Below, piece after piece: positions 32,478-41,097 of a stretch of DNA of 64,000 nt (position 1 is its first letter; each line of letters opens with the position of its first letter). The notes beneath the pieces are model-generated. The model was not told the origin of the DNA. It worked only from the letters and a program-made list of their open reading frames with translations, and did no database searches. Position numbers and translations under genes: made by a program. This DNA is from Streptomyces sp. LUP47B (GTDB lineage Bacteria; Actinomycetota; Actinomycetes; Streptomycetales; Streptomycetaceae), in assembly GCF_001746295.1 (NCBI RefSeq), contig NZ_MJAH01000013.1, positions 1 through 64,000 of the forward strand, given 5' to 3'.

Positions 32478-32566
32478 GGGGGCCATCTTCCCTGTGCGTG
32501 GCGGCGTGATCCAGATCGGTTGCGTCAGAATGAGAGCCGGACGGGCCGCGACGAGGGGACGGACGC

Positions 32567-35500
32567 ATGGCGCAGGCGGAGCCGTCGGCGCAGGAGCTGA
32601 TCCTGCGGCGCACACGGGCCGGATTCGTGGGCCGCGAGGCCGAACGGACCGCGTTCCTGCGGAACTTCGACATCCCGGCCACCGACGCCCGGCACCGCTT
32701 CCGGTTCCATGTCCACGGCAGCGCGGGCATCGGAAAGACCTCACTGGTCCAGGAGTTGGCGCAACTCGCCCGCGAACGCGGGGCGCTCACGGCCTACGTC
32801 GACGACGGCGTCGGCAGCGTCCCGGAAGCCATGGAGACTCTGTGCCGTGAATTCGTCGACCAGGGACGGAGGTTGAAGGATCTGGAGCGGCGCCTGGCGA
32901 CCTGGCGGGACCGGCGGCGCGAGGCGGAGGCGGCCACTCTCGCCGCGCTCGCGCCCGAGTCCTCGCCGGAGCCGGCGTCGGCGTCGGCCGGAAGCAGGAT
33001 GGCGGTGGACCTCGGCCTGGGCGCCCTGGAGGCCGCCCTGCCGGGGGCCGGCCTGGTCACCCGGGCGCTTCCAGCCGACCGGCTTGCCCAGGGGGCCGAC
33101 CGGCTGCGGGCCGGCCTCGGCGCCCGCTTCCGCAACCTCGACGACGTCGACCTGGTGCTCACCCCCGAGCGGGTCCTCACCCCGGTGCTGCTCGCCGAAC
33201 TGAGGTCCGCCGCCTCCGCCGTACCGTGGATCGTCCTGTTCTTCGACACCTACGAACGGACCGGCCCCTTCCTCGACCCGTGGCTGTACGACATCCTGAC
33301 CAAACCCCGCGAGCACGGCCGGCTGCCCGCCGCCGTCGTCGTGGTCACCGCGGGCCAGCGCCCGCTGGACACCGCCCGCTGGGGCGGCCTTGACTCGGTG
33401 GCGGAACTGCCGCTCGCCCCCTTCACCGAGACCGAGTCGCGCCGCCTGCTCGCCGCGCGGGGTGTCGTGGCCGAACCGGTCGTCGAGGAGGTGCTGCGCC
33501 TGACGGGCGGCCTCCCGGTCCTCGTGTCGACGCTCGCCGCCAGACGCCTCGACGGTCCGGACGACGTGATCGATCCGAGCAAGAGCGCGGTGGAACGGTT
33601 CCTGAAGCCGGAACCGGAGGCCCGCCGTAAGGTCGCCAAGGCCTGCGCGCTGCCGAGACGGCTGGACGAGGACGTCTTCCGGGTGCTCGTCACCTCCTCC
33701 GAAGACGAACTGGACGCCCAGTACGCGTGGTTGACCGGGCTTCCCTTCGTCGCGCAGCGCGGGGACCGGCTCCAGTACCACGACGTCGTACGCGCGCAGA
33801 TGCTCCGGTTGGAGCGCCTTCGGTCCCGGACCGAGTGGACGACCCGGCACCGCCGGCTCGCGGAGGCGTTCGCCGAGTGGCGCGAGGACGCCGGATTCGG
33901 CCGCCGCGCCGAGGAGTTGTGGGCCGACGAGGAATGGTGCGAGCTGCGCCTGGAGGAGATGTACCACCTGCTGTGCGCCCGCCCGCCCGCGGCGCTCGCC
34001 GAGGCGCTGCGCGGATTCGTCGTGGCCTGCCGCGAGGACGAGGTCGTCGCCCGCCGCTGGGCACGGATGCTGGAGGAGGCGGGCGACGCGGCGGGCAACG
34101 CCGTACTGCGCGAGTGGGGGCGGTTGTTGGCCGCGGCGCTCGCGGACGAGGAGGGCGGGGTGACCAGGGCGACGGACCTGCTCCTGGCCCGTCCCGGTCT
34201 CGATCCGGCGGGCCGGGCGGAGGCGCACGCGCTGCGCGGCAGGGACCTGCGCAACCGCCAGGAGTACGCGCAAGCCTTGGAGGAGTACGACCGTGCGGTC
34301 GAGCTGGACCCGGAGCAACCGCTGGCCCACTACGGCCGGGGTGTCACCCACCAGCTGCTGGAGGATTATCCGGCGGCCCTGGCCGCCCTCGACCGAGCCG
34401 TCGAACTGGCCCCCGACAAAGGGTGGATCCTCGCCGAGCGGGCCGAGACCTACCGTCTGGCGTCCCGTCTCGACGAGGCGGACGCCGACTTCAGCCGTGC
34501 CGTCGCCCTCGACCCCACCGACGACATCGCCCTGACCGGGCGGGCGGTGTGCCGGCACAGCATGGGACGGCTCGACGAGTCGCTCGCCGACTTCAACCGT
34601 GCGCTGAGCATCGATCCCGAGTACCTGTGGGCGCTGGTGCGCAGGGCCCGGCTGCACCGTGCGCGGGGCGACCTGGACAAGGCGTTCGCCGACCTCGACC
34701 AGGCGGCCGCGCTCGCGCCCGAGCTGGCCTGGGTCGCGTCGGAACGCGGCGACGCGTACCGGCTCGCCGAACGGTACGAGGAGGCGGTGGCGGAACTGGG
34801 GCGCGCTGTGTCCCTGGAGCCGGGCTACGCGTCGGCGCTGGCGAGCCGCGCCCAGTCCCTGTACGAACTCGGCCGCTACGACGCGGCGTTGGCCGACTTC
34901 GACCGGGCCGTCGAGCTGATCCCCGACTACGCCTGGGCGCTGACGATGAGATCCCGGGTGAGGAATCGACTGGACGACCAGAGCGGGATGTTCGAGGACC
35001 TGCGGCGCGCCGCCGAGGTGGAGCCGGGTGCCCGCTGGATCCAGGTCGAGCTGGGTTGGGCGTACTGGCTCGCGGGGCGGCACGACGAGGCATCGGCCGC
35101 CCTCCAGGCCGTTCTGGCACAGGACCCCACCGACGACATCGCCCTGGCCGGCCTGGGAGCGATCCACCGCGTCCGTAAGTCCTACGAGGAGGCCCTCCAT
35201 TACCTGGACCGCGCCGTGACCGCCGACCCAGAGTACGCCTGGGCCTACGGTCGCCGGGGCCGGGTGTGTCTGGCGATCGGCCGCACGGAGCAGGCCCTGT
35301 CCGACCTGGACCGCTGCGTGGCGCTGGACGCCGGGATGACGTGGGAGCGGGGCGCGGCGATCGAACTGCTGCTGTCGTGCGGGCGATGGGAGGAGGCGGG
35401 GGAGCGGTTGGCGGCGACCCACTCCGCGGAGCTGGACGACGTACGGGCGGAACTTCACCGTCATCACGGCGAGTGGGCGCAGGCCCGCGCTCTCGCCGAG

Positions 35501-35884
35501 CGCCTGCGCACCACGGACCCCCTCGCCGGCACCTTCCAACTGGCCATGACGGTCCACCGCTCCGAAGGCCCGGCTGCCGCCGAACCCCTCTGGCGCGACC
35601 TCTCCCACCTGGTCGAGCACGACCCCGACATGGAGCCCGTGACACGAGCCCAGGCCCACTGCTTCCTGGGCTGCGTACTGGCCGACGGCCCGGCGGCGGA
35701 CCGAGGCCTGTCCGAACTCCTCACCCTCACCCCGGAATGGGACGACCTGGCCTCCTTGGCCGACATCCTCACCGAGCTCCTCACCGCCCCGGGGGCGGAC
35801 CGGTCCTCCCGCACCGCGGCCTGCCTCACTGCGGTGAGCGAGGCGAGGGACGCGATCCAGGCCCTGTGGTCGGCGAGGAGCTGA
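32567..35884 (+). CDS. STAND-type NTPase with long TPR array
   Basis: 1105 residues. N-terminal P-loop NTPase: 'FVGREAERTAFLRNF', Walker A 'VHGSAGIGKTSLVQEL' (about 48-63), Walker B-like 'WIVLFFDTYERTG' and a winged-helix region to about residue 520. The C-terminal half is a run of at least ten TPR-like units ('ALEEYDRAVELDPEQPLAHYGRG', 'ALAALDRAVELAPDKGW', 'SLADFNRALSIDPEYLWAL', 'ALADFDRAVELIPDYAWAL' and others). No enzymatic effector, DNA-binding or membrane domain is visible at either end. STAND proteins act as signal-triggered switches in regulation, stress or defence. The role here is open. Confidence 0.88.
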   Translation: MAQAEPSAQELILRRTRAGFVGREAERTAFLRNFDIPATDARHRFRFHVHGSAGIGKTSLVQELAQLARERGALTAYVDDGVGSVPEAMETLCREFVDQGRRLKDLERRLATWRDRRREAEAATLAALAPESSPEPASASAGSRMAVDLGLGALEAALPGAGLVTRALPADRLAQGADRLRAGLGARFRNLDDVDLVLTPERVLTPVLLAELRSAASAVPWIVLFFDTYERTGPFLDPWLYDILTKPREHGRLPAAVVVVTAGQRPLDTARWGGLDSVAELPLAPFTETESRRLLAARGVVAEPVVEEVLRLTGGLPVLVSTLAARRLDGPDDVIDPSKSAVERFLKPEPEARRKVAKACALPRRLDEDVFRVLVTSSEDELDAQYAWLTGLPFVAQRGDRLQYHDVVRAQMLRLERLRSRTEWTTRHRRLAEAFAEWREDAGFGRRAEELWADEEWCELRLEEMYHLLCARPPAALAEALRGFVVACREDEVVARRWARMLEEAGDAAGNAVLREWGRLLAAALADEEGGVTRATDLLLARPGLDPAGRAEAHALRGRDLRNRQEYAQALEEYDRAVELDPEQPLAHYGRGVTHQLLEDYPAALAALDRAVELAPDKGWILAERAETYRLASRLDEADADFSRAVALDPTDDIALTGRAVCRHSMGRLDESLADFNRALSIDPEYLWALVRRARLHRARGDLDKAFADLDQAAALAPELAWVASERGDAYRLAERYEEAVAELGRAVSLEPGYASALASRAQSLYELGRYDAALADFDRAVELIPDYAWALTMRSRVRNRLDDQSGMFEDLRRAAEVEPGARWIQVELGWAYWLAGRHDEASAALQAVLAQDPTDDIALAGLGAIHRVRKSYEEALHYLDRAVTADPEYAWAYGRRGRVCLAIGRTEQALSDLDRCVALDAGMTWERGAAIELLLSCGRWEEAGERLAATHSAELDDVRAELHRHHGEWAQARALAERLRTTDPLAGTFQLAMTVHRSEGPAAAEPLWRDLSHLVEHDPDMEPVTRAQAHCFLGCVLADGPAADRGLSELLTLTPEWDDLASLADILTELLTAPGADRSSRTAACLTAVSEARDAIQALWSARS

Positions 35885-35894
35885 GGACGGGGTC

Positions 35895-36308
35895 TCACGC
35901 CGACCGCCCGCCGCCCCCGCCCCTCGCGTCATAAGCCCGCCGAGCCTCCCCCACCCTCTCCAGATTCGGTGACCACTCCGCCAGCGTCGCGAACAACGGG
36001 GCCAGGCTGCGGCCCAGTTCGGTGATCTCGTATTCGACCCGGGGCGGGACCTCCGCGTGGTACGTGCGGTGGACCAGACCGTCGCGTTCCAGTTGGCGCA
36101 GGCGCTGGGTCAGGACCTTGGGGGTGATGGTGGCGATCCGGCGTTCCACTTCCACGAAGCGCTGACGGCCGTACTCGTGGAGGGTCCAGAGGATCGGTGT
36201 GGTCCAGCGGCTGAAGACGATGTCGACCACGGGGGCGATGGGACAGGCGTTCTCCGGGGGGACATCGGTCCTGGGTCCGCCACGGCCGTGTGCTGTGGTC
36301 TGCGTCAC
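35895..36308 (-). CDS. HxlR-family transcription regulator
   Basis: 137 residues. Winged-helix MarR/HxlR pattern 'CPIAPVVDIVFSRWTTPILWTLHEYGRQRFVEVERRIATITPKVLTQRLRQLERDGLVHRTYHAEVPPRVEYEITELGRSL'. The N-terminal Cys (residue 22) is the redox-sensing position of many HxlR proteins. It is divergent from the NmrA-like gene, which it most likely controls through the inverted repeats at 36337-36364. Confidence 0.92.
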   Translation of the reverse strand: MTQTTAHGRGGPRTDVPPENACPIAPVVDIVFSRWTTPILWTLHEYGRQRFVEVERRIATITPKVLTQRLRQLERDGLVHRTYHAEVPPRVEYEITELGRSLAPLFATLAEWSPNLERVGEARRAYDARGGGGGRSA

Positions 36309-36336
36309 ATCAACCCTCTCCGCTATTACTTTCCTC

Positions 36337-36364
36337 TAGGTACCTACTGTCCTCCCGATAGTAG
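36337..36364. promoter_or_regulatory. HxlR-type operator candidates in the HxlR/NmrA gap
   Basis: Palindrome TAGGTACCTA (36337-36346) overlaps a second inverted repeat, CTACT (36344-36348) with AGTAG (36360-36364). The GTACC half-site also appears in the second HxlR operator in this window (56983-57009). Confidence 0.5.
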
Positions 36365-36418
36365 CTTCGCCGTGTGTCCACAGGAACCAGTCCAGGGACC
36401 TCGGAAAAGGGGAGCAAC

Positions 36419-37243
36419 ATGATCGTGGTGACCGGTGCTACGGGGAACGTCGGGCGGCCCCTCGTGAGGGAACTCCTCGCGGCAGGGGAGCGGGTGACGG
36501 CCGTCTCCCGGCACAGCCCCCCGGAGAACCCGGCAGGGCTGCGGCATCACCGGGCCGACCTCGCCGCACCTCAGACCCTCAAACCCGCCCTCGACGGGGC
36601 CGAAGCGCTCTTCCTCCTGACCTCCGGCGACTTCATGGCACAAGGCGGCAACCTCGACGACGTCCTCGAAGTCGTCCGGGCCAGTGGTGTCCGGCGGGTC
36701 GTGCTGCTGTCCTCGCAGGGCGTCACCACCGGCGACCATCCCTCCGAACTGGAGGACGCCGTACGGCGGTCGGGGCTCGACTGGACCATGCTGCGGCCCG
36801 CCGGGTTCCACTCCAACACCCTTCAGTGGGCCGGAGCGGTGCACGCCCAGCGGACCGTTTCGGCGCCCTTCGGGGACGTCGCGCTGCCGACCGTCGATCC
36901 CGAGGACATCGCCCAGGTCGCCGCCGTGGCGCTGCGGGATCCCGGCCACGCCGGGCGCGTCCACGAACTGACCGGGCCCGCCCCGACATCCCCCCGGCAG
37001 CAGACCGCCGCGATCGGGGACGCGCTGGGCGAGCCGGTGCGGTTCGTCGAGCAGACCCGGGGCGAGGCCAGGGCGGAGATGGTGCGGTTCATGCCGGAGC
37101 CGATCGCGGACGCCACCCTCGACATCCTCGGCGACCCGTCACCGGGCCTGCGCCGCGTCAGCCCGGACGTCGAGCGAGTCCTCGGCCGCCCGCCCCGCAG
37201 CTACGCCGAGTGGGCGGCCCGCAACGCCTCCGCCTTCCGGTGA
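36419..37243 (+). CDS. NmrA-like NAD(P)-binding protein (QOR2/atypical SDR)
   Basis: 274 residues from the ATG at 36419 with AAAAGGGGAG upstream. Atypical SDR start 'MIVVTGATGNVGRPLVRELLAAGERVTAVSR' (TGxxGxxG), 'RRVVLLSSQGV', 'LRPAGFHSNTLQWA', and the C-terminal 'VHELTGPAPTSPRQQ'. It lacks YxxxK. Relatives sense or use NADPH and reduce quinones. It is probably induced by electrophiles through the divergent HxlR. Confidence 0.9.
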   Translation: MIVVTGATGNVGRPLVRELLAAGERVTAVSRHSPPENPAGLRHHRADLAAPQTLKPALDGAEALFLLTSGDFMAQGGNLDDVLEVVRASGVRRVVLLSSQGVTTGDHPSELEDAVRRSGLDWTMLRPAGFHSNTLQWAGAVHAQRTVSAPFGDVALPTVDPEDIAQVAAVALRDPGHAGRVHELTGPAPTSPRQQTAAIGDALGEPVRFVEQTRGEARAEMVRFMPEPIADATLDILGDPSPGLRRVSPDVERVLGRPPRSYAEWAARNASAFR

Positions 37244-37384
37244 CCTGCGGTTTCCGGGCGATAGCCGCACTTCGAGGACCAACCGGGTCGCACCTCGCAT
37301 ACCCACACGCCCCCTGAATCTCCCACCCCCCGTCGATTACAGTGCTGAGCGTCGTACATACGGACGGTCAACAGGGAGGTCTTG

Positions 37385-38503
37385 GTGGGTGCGACAGCCG
37401 GGGCCGTCGTCTGGGGGCGTGCCGAGCAGCAGGACTTCCGTAGCCGGGTGCGTGGGACGCTCCTCGGGGTGGCCGTGGGTGACGCGCTGGGCGCACCGGT
37501 CGACGGGCTCGGACTGGACGAGATCCGGGAGGCGTACGGCGCCGAGGGGCTCGTGGACCTCGGGTTCGGGTACGGCCGACGCGGTGCCGTCACTCATCTC
37601 ACCCAGCTCAGCCTCTTCACCGTGGACGGGCTCATACGGGCCCAGGTCCGACGGGACACCGGCGCCTGGCATCCGCCCACCGATCTGCACCGGGCCTATC
37701 TGCGCTGGGCCGCCACCCAGCGGGACTGGGGACCCGACGAGCGGCGCAAGGACGACGGCTGGCTGGCCCGGGAGGAGTGGCTGTACGCCCGCCGCGACCC
37801 GACCCGGTCGCTGCTCATCGGGTTCGGCGACGACACCATGGGGACGCTGGAGTCGCCCAAGAACCCGAACGAACTCGGGCCCGAGGCCACTGCCCGGTCC
37901 GCCGCCTTCGGGCTGCTGGTCGGGTGGGAGCCGCAGCTCGTCGTACAGCTGGCCGTCGAGTGTGCCGCGCAGACCCACGGGCATCCCGTCGCCTATCTTT
38001 CGGCGGGCGCGTACGCCGTTATCGTGCACGCGCTGGCCCTCGGCGACAGTCTCGACGGGGCGGTGCAGCGGGCGCTCGCACTGCTGACCGCGCGGCCCGG
38101 GCACGAGCCCGTGTCGGACGCGCTCCAGCACGCGCTGGGTGCCGTACGGCAGGGGATGCCCACGCCGGCGCGGGTGGAGGAACTCGCCGCCGACGGCTCG
38201 GCCGACGGGCTGCTGTCCGCCGCCGTGTACTGCGCGCTGGTCGGGGAGGACGTACGGCACGGTCTCTGCCTCGCCGTGAACCACGACGGGCCCTCCGCCG
38301 CGGCCGGGGCGCTCACCGGCGGGCTGCTGGGTGCCCTGCACGGAGAGACGGCCCTCCCGCCGGCCTGGCTGGCCGAACTGGAGGGCCGTCCCACGCTCCT
38401 CGAACTGGCCGACGACTTCGCCATGGAGATGACCCAGGGGCCGGCCCTGCACGGGCCGGCCGGGGCGTCGCCGGGGTGGCTGGCCCGCTATCCGAGGGCC
38501 TGA
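37385..38503 (+). CDS. ADP-ribosylglycohydrolase-fold protein lacking the metal ligands
   Basis: 372 residues from the GTG at 37385, with GGGAGG five bases upstream. The opening 'FRSRVRGTLLGVAVGDALGAPVDGL' is the family hallmark. The first metal motif, normally TDDTQ, reads 'VTHLTQLSLFTVDGLIR', and the second, normally NHDGDSDSTGA, reads 'VNHDGPSAAAGALTGGLLGA'. At least three magnesium-ligating acidic residues are therefore gone. The fold is otherwise intact and full length. It is probably a pseudoenzyme (ADP-ribose binding or regulatory) rather than an active hydrolase. Confidence 0.87.
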   Translation: MGATAGAVVWGRAEQQDFRSRVRGTLLGVAVGDALGAPVDGLGLDEIREAYGAEGLVDLGFGYGRRGAVTHLTQLSLFTVDGLIRAQVRRDTGAWHPPTDLHRAYLRWAATQRDWGPDERRKDDGWLAREEWLYARRDPTRSLLIGFGDDTMGTLESPKNPNELGPEATARSAAFGLLVGWEPQLVVQLAVECAAQTHGHPVAYLSAGAYAVIVHALALGDSLDGAVQRALALLTARPGHEPVSDALQHALGAVRQGMPTPARVEELAADGSADGLLSAAVYCALVGEDVRHGLCLAVNHDGPSAAAGALTGGLLGALHGETALPPAWLAELEGRPTLLELADDFAMEMTQGPALHGPAGASPGWLARYPRA

Positions 38504-38522
38504 CCGGTCCGGTCGGAACTTC

Positions 38523-40103
38523 TCAGTCCTTGACCTTCGTACCGATCACGTCCTCCACACCGCCCACCGGAGTCGGAATGGCCGCGGCCGCCGCCCCGTC
38601 ACCGTCCCCGTCCGTGTTGATCTTCTCGATGATCGCGAGGCGCTCCGGGGTGTCCTCGGGCCTGATGAAGCCGATGAGGATGTAGAGGACCAGGGAGACG
38701 GCCAGCGGGATGGAGACCTGGTACTGGAGCGGGACACCGCCGTCGACGTTCCAGTTGATCGGGTAGTTGACCAGCCAGAAGGCGAGCAGACCCATCGACC
38801 AGCTGGTGAGCGCGGCCGTCGGACCGGAGCGGCGGAACGGGCGCAGCAGGCCGAGCATCATCGGGATGGCCATCGGGCCCATGAGTCCGGCCACCCACTT
38901 GATCACGACGGTGATGATGTCCTTGAACGCCGGGGAGTTGACCTGGGTCGCCGCCGCCATCGACAGGCCGAGGAAGACGACCGTCGTGATGCGCGCGACC
39001 CGCAGGCCCTGACCCTGGTTCCAGCTGCGCGCCCTGCGCCACACCACCGGTGCGCAGTCCCGGGTGAAGACGGACGCGATCGCGTTGGCGTCGGAGGAGC
39101 ACATGGCCATCGTGTGCGAGAAGAAGCCGACGATCACCAGGCCCAACAGGCCGTGCGGGAGCAGCTGTTCGGTCATCAGGCCGTAGGAGTCGGAGCCGTC
39201 CGGCTTCTTCGACTGGACCAGCAGCGGCGACATCCACATGGGGAAGAACAGGACGACCGGCCACACCAGCCACAGGATCGCCGACAGCCGCGCCGAGCGC
39301 TCGGCCTGGTGCGCGTTCGCCGTGGCCATGTAGCGCTGGGCCTGGTTGAGCATGCCGCCGTTGTACTCGAAGAGCTTGATGAAGAGGAAGGCGAGCAGGA
39401 AGACCGTCCCGTACGGGCCCACCAGCGGCTTTCCGTGGCCCTGGAGCGCCGGCTCGTCCCAGGCGCCGAAGAAGCCGATGCCCTTGTCGTCGAGCTTGAG
39501 GACCACGGCGATGAACATCGCGACACCGGCGAGGAGCTGGATGACGAACTGGCCCAACTCCGTGAGCGCGTCGGCCCACAGACCGCCGATCGTGCAGTAG
39601 ACGGCCGTGATGCCGCCCGTGATGAGGATGCCCTGGTTGAGCGACAGCCCGGTGAACACCGACAACAGGGTCGCGATCGCCGCCCACTTGGCGCCCACGT
39701 CCACGATCTTCAGCAGCATGCCCGACCAGGCCAGCGCCTGCTGGGTCTTCAAGTCGTAGCGGTTCTTGAGGTATTCGAGCGGGGAAGCCACGTGGAGCCG
39801 TGAGCGCAGCCGGTTGATACGCGGTGCGAACAGCTTCGAGCCGATCGCGATGCCGAGTGCGATGGGGAAGGACCAGGTGACGAAGGATGTGACGCCATAT
39901 GTGTAGGCGATGCCGGCGTACCCGGTGAACATCACCGCGCTGTAACCCGACATGTGGTGCGAGATGCCCGACAGCCACCACGGCATCTTGCCGCCTGCCG
40001 TGAAGAAGTCGCTGACGTCGTCCACCCGTTTGTGCGACCAGACGCCGATCGCGACCATCACGCCGAAATAGCCGATGAGCACGGCCCAGTCGAGACCGTT
40101 CAT
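38523..40103 (-). CDS. Sodium:solute symporter (SSS family)
   Basis: 526 residues from the ATG at 40103 with GGGAGGG upstream. About 13-14 transmembrane helices. SSS motifs: 'YFGVMVAIGVWSHKRVDDVSDFFTAGGKMPWWLSGISHHMSGYSAVMFTG', 'PRINRLRSRLHVASPLEYLKNRY' and 'GGLWADALTELGQFVIQLLAG'. An acidic cytoplasmic tail includes 'INTDGDGDGAAAA'. It resembles sugar/inositol-type symporters, but the substrate is not readable. It is monocistronic, convergent with the preceding gene. Confidence 0.9.
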   Translation of the reverse strand: MNGLDWAVLIGYFGVMVAIGVWSHKRVDDVSDFFTAGGKMPWWLSGISHHMSGYSAVMFTGYAGIAYTYGVTSFVTWSFPIALGIAIGSKLFAPRINRLRSRLHVASPLEYLKNRYDLKTQQALAWSGMLLKIVDVGAKWAAIATLLSVFTGLSLNQGILITGGITAVYCTIGGLWADALTELGQFVIQLLAGVAMFIAVVLKLDDKGIGFFGAWDEPALQGHGKPLVGPYGTVFLLAFLFIKLFEYNGGMLNQAQRYMATANAHQAERSARLSAILWLVWPVVLFFPMWMSPLLVQSKKPDGSDSYGLMTEQLLPHGLLGLVIVGFFSHTMAMCSSDANAIASVFTRDCAPVVWRRARSWNQGQGLRVARITTVVFLGLSMAAATQVNSPAFKDIITVVIKWVAGLMGPMAIPMMLGLLRPFRRSGPTAALTSWSMGLLAFWLVNYPINWNVDGGVPLQYQVSIPLAVSLVLYILIGFIRPEDTPERLAIIEKINTDGDGDGAAAAAIPTPVGGVEDVIGTKVKD

Positions 40104-40229
40104 ATGCGCCCTCCCAGGGATCAGCCCGGCGCTCATCGTGGGCGCCACCGCGTGGACACGACAAGCTGGTGTAGGGTCAAAGGGAGGTAAAGATATTCGT
40201 GGTGATGGCCTGCGTTCACCTACATGAAC

Positions 40230-41018
40230 TCACCGCATCAGCTCCCCGGCGTTGACCAGCAACGACTGTCCGGTGATCGCCCGCGCCCGGTCCGAGGCCA
40301 GGAACACCGTCGCGTCCGCCACGTCCGCGTCGGTCGCGAGATCGGGCAGCGCCATCCGTTCGGTGAGCCGCTTCAGTACGTCCGCCTCCGGCACCTTCTC
40401 CGTATGCGCCGTGAACTGCACGTACGCCTGCACCGGCGGCCCCCACATCCAGCCCGGCAACACGGTGTTGACCCGGATCCGGTACGGCCCGAGCTCCCGC
40501 GCCATCGAGTACATCGCGCTGGTCAGCGCCCCCTTCGAGGCGGCGTACGCGGCCTGCCGCACCTGTGAGGGGGCGGCCACGGCCGACTGCGTCCCGACGA
40601 ACACCACCGAACCGCCGCCCGCCGCCCTCAACCCCGGCAGACAGGCCCGGGTCATCCGCAGCGACCCCAGGAGGTTCACGTCGATGACCGACTGCCAGGT
40701 CGCGAAGTCCGCGTCCTCGAGCCCCCCGAAGTAGCTGTCCCACGCGGCCACCTGCACGACCGCGTCCAGCCGCCCGAACCGCTCCACCGCCAACTCCGCG
40801 AGCCGCACGCACTGTTGCTCGTCGGTGATGTCCGTCGACCGGTACGCCGTGTGCGCCCCGTCCGGATCGATCTCGGAGGCACTCCTCGCGAGGTTCGCCT
40901 CGGTCCGCGCCCCCAGCACGGCGTTCCCGCCGTCCCGTACGACGGCCGCGGCGACCTGATGACCGAGCCCGGCGCCGACACCCGACACGACGACGGTCTT
41001 CCCGGAGAGAAGTGACAT
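40230..41018 (-). CDS. Short-chain dehydrogenase/reductase of the CTGAC-N5-GTCAG regulon
   Basis: 262 residues. 'KTVVVSGVGAGLGHQVAAAVV' (GxxxGxG), 'VVQVAAWDSYFGG' in place of the usual NNAG, catalytic Ser/Tyr region 'VVFVGTQSAVAAPSQVRQAAYAASKGAL', and 'GQSLLVNAGELM' at the end. The NNAG replacement is unusual but tolerated in some catabolic SDRs. It is divergent from the 279-residue EthD-like gene with a perfect operator between them, tying it to the afs-locus catabolic genes. Confidence 0.88.
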   Translation of the reverse strand: MSLLSGKTVVVSGVGAGLGHQVAAAVVRDGGNAVLGARTEANLARSASEIDPDGAHTAYRSTDITDEQQCVRLAELAVERFGRLDAVVQVAAWDSYFGGLEDADFATWQSVIDVNLLGSLRMTRACLPGLRAAGGGSVVFVGTQSAVAAPSQVRQAAYAASKGALTSAMYSMARELGPYRIRVNTVLPGWMWGPPVQAYVQFTAHTEKVPEADVLKRLTERMALPDLATDADVADATVFLASDRARAITGQSLLVNAGELMR

Positions 41019-41049
41019 AACCGGCGGCCTCCCTGCTCTGGCGCATTAT

Positions 41050-41064
41050 CTGACGGAGCGTCAG
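41050..41064. promoter_or_regulatory. Inverted-repeat operator CTGAC-N5-GTCAG (copy 6)
   Basis: CTGACGGAGCGTCAG, 31 bp from the SDR start and 33 bp from the EthD-like start, so it is equidistant between divergent genes. It is about 28 kb away from the other five copies. Confidence 0.75.
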
Positions 41065-41097
41065 AGTATGGGCGAGCGCTGAAGGAGGGAAGGTCCC

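Noticed and set aside
32741..35932. 1063-codon open frame antisense to the STAND-TPR gene
   Set aside because: The sense protein has clear NTPase and TPR motifs, while this frame has none.
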